From the NCBI GenBank assembly GCA_015232865.1, contig JADFYU010000002.1, positions 146,191 through 153,044 on the forward strand: a DNA stretch of 6,854 nucleotides, written 5' to 3'. Numbering within the stretch: position 1 is the first letter of the stretch; every line of letters begins with the position of its first letter. This DNA comes from Magnetococcales bacterium (GTDB lineage: Bacteria > Pseudomonadota > Magnetococcia > Magnetococcales > UBA8363). Positions 5,391-6,854 of the stretch are shown here, one piece after another. The translations under genes were made by a program, and so were the position numbers. The notes under the pieces were generated by a model. It did not search any database. It worked only from the letters and a program-made list of their open reading frames with translations, and had not been told where the DNA came from.

Positions 5391-5603
5391 ATGACAGATC
5401 ATATTGAAAAGAAGTGTCCAAAATGTGGGCAGCGGCTGCGGATCCCCAAAAATATTGGCGGGTTGCTGATGGCCTGCCCGGCGTGTGGCAACAAGTTCAG
5501 CTCAGATTTTAAATGGGGAGGCGTCAAAAAACAAAAAGGTTTTTTTGTTGAACTGTTTGAACTGCCCAACACCATTCTGGATCGGATTAAACGTTTTTTT
5601 TAA
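5391..5603 (+). CDS. Small zinc-ribbon protein
   Basis: This 70-residue protein begins with a two-knuckle zinc ribbon: C9-P-K-C12-G and C29-P-A-C32-G. The linker contains RLRIPKNIGGLLMA, the usual 'arginine, then Ile-Pro, then Gly' pattern of such small ribbons. After the ribbon come a basic linker (residues 44-50) and a hydrophobic/amphipathic tail (FFVELFELPNTILDRIKRFF) that could contact a membrane or a partner. No specific function can be named. The ATG at 5391 is chosen because an in-frame TTG at 5313 lies inside a transposon-like repeat and would add residues encoded by it. The AGGGA at 5374-5378 is a rather distant ribosome binding site, so initiation may be weak. The intact four-cysteine motif supports a real gene. 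Confidence 0.75.
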   Translation: MTDHIEKKCPKCGQRLRIPKNIGGLLMACPACGNKFSSDFKWGGVKKQKGFFVELFELPNTILDRIKRFF

Positions 5604-5697
5604 TTCATCCATTGCTCTGAACCCATTTTACCAGAAACGGAAGTAATCAGCACGAATATCGCATAACCGATTGATTTCTTCTGGTCCACTCTATCAA

Positions 5698-5760
5698 CCT
5701 AAATTCGGCAGTTGAACGTATGCACATGGCAGCCGCATAGGTTCAACTGCCGAATTTAGG
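5698..5760. repeat. MITE-like element, 63 bp, with 5-bp target duplication ATCAA
   Basis: The 26-bp terminal inverted repeats 5698-5723 and 5735-5760 differ at one pair (5718 against 5740) and enclose an 11-nt loop (5724-5734). Perfect ATCAA repeats lie at 5693-5697 and 5761-5765. Its arms match the copy at 1-97 almost exactly, and it differs mainly by lacking that copy's 40-bp central block. It is the best-preserved complete copy in the window and lies 94 bp before the monooxygenase gene. Confidence 0.9.
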
Positions 5761-5792
5761 ATCAATCAATGGATTGCGTCATCGTGAACAGG

Positions 5793-5809
5793 CAACTGCC
5801 AAATCCAGA
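5793..5809. repeat. Degenerate MITE right-arm remnant
   Basis: CAACTGCCAAATCCAGA matches the family right arm at 14 of 17 positions. No left arm or flanking duplication was found. It lies between the complete copy at 5698-5760 and the monooxygenase gene. Confidence 0.45.
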
Positions 5810-5854
5810 ATTTTTAAATTTTCGGCTATACGCCCTTGATTCAGGAGAAAAATA

Positions 5855-6172
5855 ATGATCGTCGTCGTCAATCGAATCCATGTCAAACCGGCTTATTGGG
5901 TGGAATTTGAAACCAAATTTAAAAATCGGGCTGGATTGGTGGATGGTTCGCCTGGATTCATTCGTAACCTGGTTCTTCGCCCCATGGATGAGAGTTCCAA
6001 CTATCATGTGATCATGACTTGGTGGGAAAGCAAGCAGGCTTTTACGGCCTGGACCCAAAGTCCGGCTTTCAAAGAGGCTCACTCAGCCCAAAGAGGGGGG
6101 AGTAGGGAAATGTATGCTGGACCCAATGTGTTTGAGATTCATGAAGTCGTGACCGATACAGGAGGGCAATAA
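5855..6172 (+). CDS. Antibiotic biosynthesis monooxygenase domain protein, IsdG/HmoB-type (putative haem-degrading)
   Basis: This 105-residue protein has the dimeric alpha-beta barrel pattern of the ABM superfamily. It matches the IsdG/IsdI haem-degrading branch closely in its central motif, WESKQAFTAWTQSPAFKEAH (residues 57-76). The three catalytic residues known in staphylococcal IsdG (Asn7, Trp67, His77) appear here as N6, W66 and H76, offset by one. Enzymes of that branch open haem oxidatively to release iron in the cytoplasm. Haem as substrate is therefore a reasonable inference, though other ABM proteins act on quinones or polyketides. AGGAGA (5843-5848), 6 nt before the ATG, supports the start. 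The next gene begins 2 nt after its stop, so the two form an operon. The family call is secure; the substrate is inferred. Confidence 0.88.
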   Translation: MIVVVNRIHVKPAYWVEFETKFKNRAGLVDGSPGFIRNLVLRPMDESSNYHVIMTWWESKQAFTAWTQSPAFKEAHSAQRGGSREMYAGPNVFEIHEVVTDTGGQ

Positions 6173-6174
6173 CC

Positions 6175-6699
6175 GTGAGTGGAATTGAAACTCCCGATGA
6201 CTATTCCTACCGGTGGTATATTCGTCCTTTGTTGTTTTTTTTGCGTCATCGGACTGGTAACCTTTCCGAAGCGGTGGGTTTTTGGGGGCGTGTTCCATTG
6301 GCGTTTATAGGGTTTCTTTGGACTTTGATGGCCTTGGAACGCCAGCATTCACATTTGGACTCAACCCTGCGGGCCTTGATCCGTACCCGAATTTCTCAAA
6401 TGGATCTATGCCAGTTTTGCATCGGTCTGAATGGAAGCAAGGCACTCGAACGCGGCGTGACAGAGGAAAAGCTATTGGATCTGCCAAACTTTGCCGACTC
6501 TCCGCTCTACAATGAAGCAGAACGGGTGGCTTTAAGATTTGCCCAAACCATCACCACCACCGGCCAGAGTGTCGAGGCCGATTTGATGGCTAACCTTAAA
6601 CGTCACTATAGCGATGATACCATCGTCGAGTTGGCTGCGCTGATTGCGCACCAAAATTTATCGACCCGGTTTAATCGGGCGCTGGGGGTTAGTGAGTAA
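6175..6699 (+). CDS. Carboxymuconolactone decarboxylase family (AhpD-like fold) protein
   Basis: This 174-residue helical protein has the CMD/AhpD CxxC motif, C79-Q-F-C82, in the context TRISQMDLCQFCIGLNG, then the typical helices (EAERVALRFAQTIT, and VELAALIAHQNLSTRFNRALGV at the C-terminus). AhpD uses Glu118-x11-Cys130-x2-Cys133-x3-His137. Here the Glu position is A67 and the His position is N86, so the AhpD proton relay is missing although both cysteines remain. It is thus more likely a thiol-redox or unassigned CMD-family enzyme than a true AhpD. It starts with GTG (6175). CAGGAGGG (6159-6166), inside the end of the upstream gene, is a strong ribosome binding site and implies translational coupling with the IsdG-like monooxygenase. 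A shared role in oxidative or haem stress is plausible but inferred. Confidence 0.87.
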   Translation: MSGIETPDDYSYRWYIRPLLFFLRHRTGNLSEAVGFWGRVPLAFIGFLWTLMALERQHSHLDSTLRALIRTRISQMDLCQFCIGLNGSKALERGVTEEKLLDLPNFADSPLYNEAERVALRFAQTITTTGQSVEADLMANLKRHYSDDTIVELAALIAHQNLSTRFNRALGVSE

Positions 6700-6700
6700 A

Positions 6701-6735
6701 CCTAAATTTGGTCGATCTTTGCAACTAAATCTAGT
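6701..6735. repeat. Possible highly degenerate MITE copy
   Basis: CCTAAATTTGG (6701-6711) matches the family left end at 10 of 11 bases, and AAATCTAG (6727-6734) resembles the right end. The arm interiors are lost and the flanking 5-mers do not match. It begins one base after the stop codon of the upstream gene. Chance similarity is possible. Confidence 0.25.
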
Positions 6736-6759
6736 GCTTCAGCACTCATCAATTGATGG
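6733..6759. repeat. Two short palindromes after the operon
   Basis: AGTGC (6733-6737) pairs with GCACT (6742-6746) around TTCA, and CATCAATTGATG (6748-6759) is a 12-bp perfect palindrome. No T run follows, so this is not a standard Rho-independent terminator, though it could slow or end transcription. Confidence 0.4.
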
Positions 6760-6789
6760 GTAGGCCAAAAAACAATTAAAAAAAAGGGT

Positions 6790-6838
6790 GGGGTCTGGGG
6801 CGGTTCTCCGCCCCAGTGGGGTGCGGGGCAAAGCCCCG
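6790..6838. repeat. G+C-rich double-hairpin (REP-like) element
   Basis: CTGGGGCGG (6795-6803) pairs perfectly over 9 bp with CCGCCCCAG (6808-6816), with a TTCT loop. CGGGGC (6824-6829) pairs with GCCCCG (6833-6838) around AAA. An A run lies on either side (6778-6785 and from 6839). The two strong hairpins in tandem, and their extreme G+C content against the flanking A+T, resemble extragenic palindromes that occur in many copies in some proteobacterial genomes. Read on the minus strand, the A run at 6778-6785 becomes a T run after the hairpins, so it could also terminate transcription entering from the right. Confidence 0.55.
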
Positions 6839-6854
6839 AAAAAACCAACCCGAA

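Larger units (their letters stand above)
5604..5854. other. Intergenic region carrying two repeat pieces
   Basis: This spacer holds a complete repeat (5698-5760), a degenerate right-arm piece (5793-5809) and the ribosome binding site AGGAGA (5843-5848) of the next gene. I see no gene, no strong terminator and no clear promoter hexamers. Confidence 0.5.

Noticed and set aside
1..5809. Repeated units read as a CRISPR array
   Set aside because: The units are inverted, irregularly spaced over kilobases, and flanked by 5-bp duplications. There are no regular spacers and no cas genes.

Overview
The window looks like a chromosomal stretch of a proteobacterium, roughly 50% G+C in its core genes. The basis is an Ndk with the usual proteobacterial signature, an rlmN gene just downstream of ndk (an adjacency common in Proteobacteria), a near-canonical sigma-54 promoter, and many small palindromic intergenic repeats. 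The G+C-rich double hairpin at the right edge and the repeat load resemble genomes such as Magnetococcales, but that is a guess; nothing here fixes the taxon.

Layout. Positions 1-97 hold a long inverted repeat. A single-domain response regulator (250-660) overlaps dtd, D-aminoacyl-tRNA deacylase (657-1109), by ATGA. A 456-bp A+T-rich gap (1110-1565) carries a cluster of DnaA-box matches directly in front of ndk (1566-1991). A repeat-bearing gap of about 320 bp follows, then rlmN (2316-3353). The next gap holds a possible terminator and a sigma-54 promoter, which precedes an unrecognised acidic protein (3649-4479). A strong bidirectional terminator (4519-4558) separates that gene from a convergent, very A+T-rich gene of unknown function (4646-5017, minus strand). 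Next come a small zinc-ribbon protein (5391-5603) and a two-gene operon: an IsdG-type putative haem-degrading monooxygenase (5855-6172) and a carboxymuconolactone decarboxylase/AhpD-fold protein (6175-6699). The right edge is a G+C-rich double hairpin.

The most notable thing is a family of very small transposon-like elements with no coding capacity. Their terminal inverted repeats resemble CCTAAATTCGGCAGTTG. Four copies (2113-2160, 4615-4636, 5299-5365, 5698-5760) are each flanked by a perfect 5-bp direct repeat (ATAAT, ATAAA, ATTAT, ATCAA). These fit one target pattern, ATNAW, so the copies appear to have moved by transposition (MITE-like). A fifth copy at the left edge has its left end outside the window. 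The copies range from 22 to an inferred 103 bp and all sit between genes, including just upstream of the zinc-ribbon gene and of the monooxygenase operon.

The second notable thing is the DnaA-box cluster before ndk, which could be a replication origin or a DnaA-controlled promoter region for a nucleotide-pool gene.
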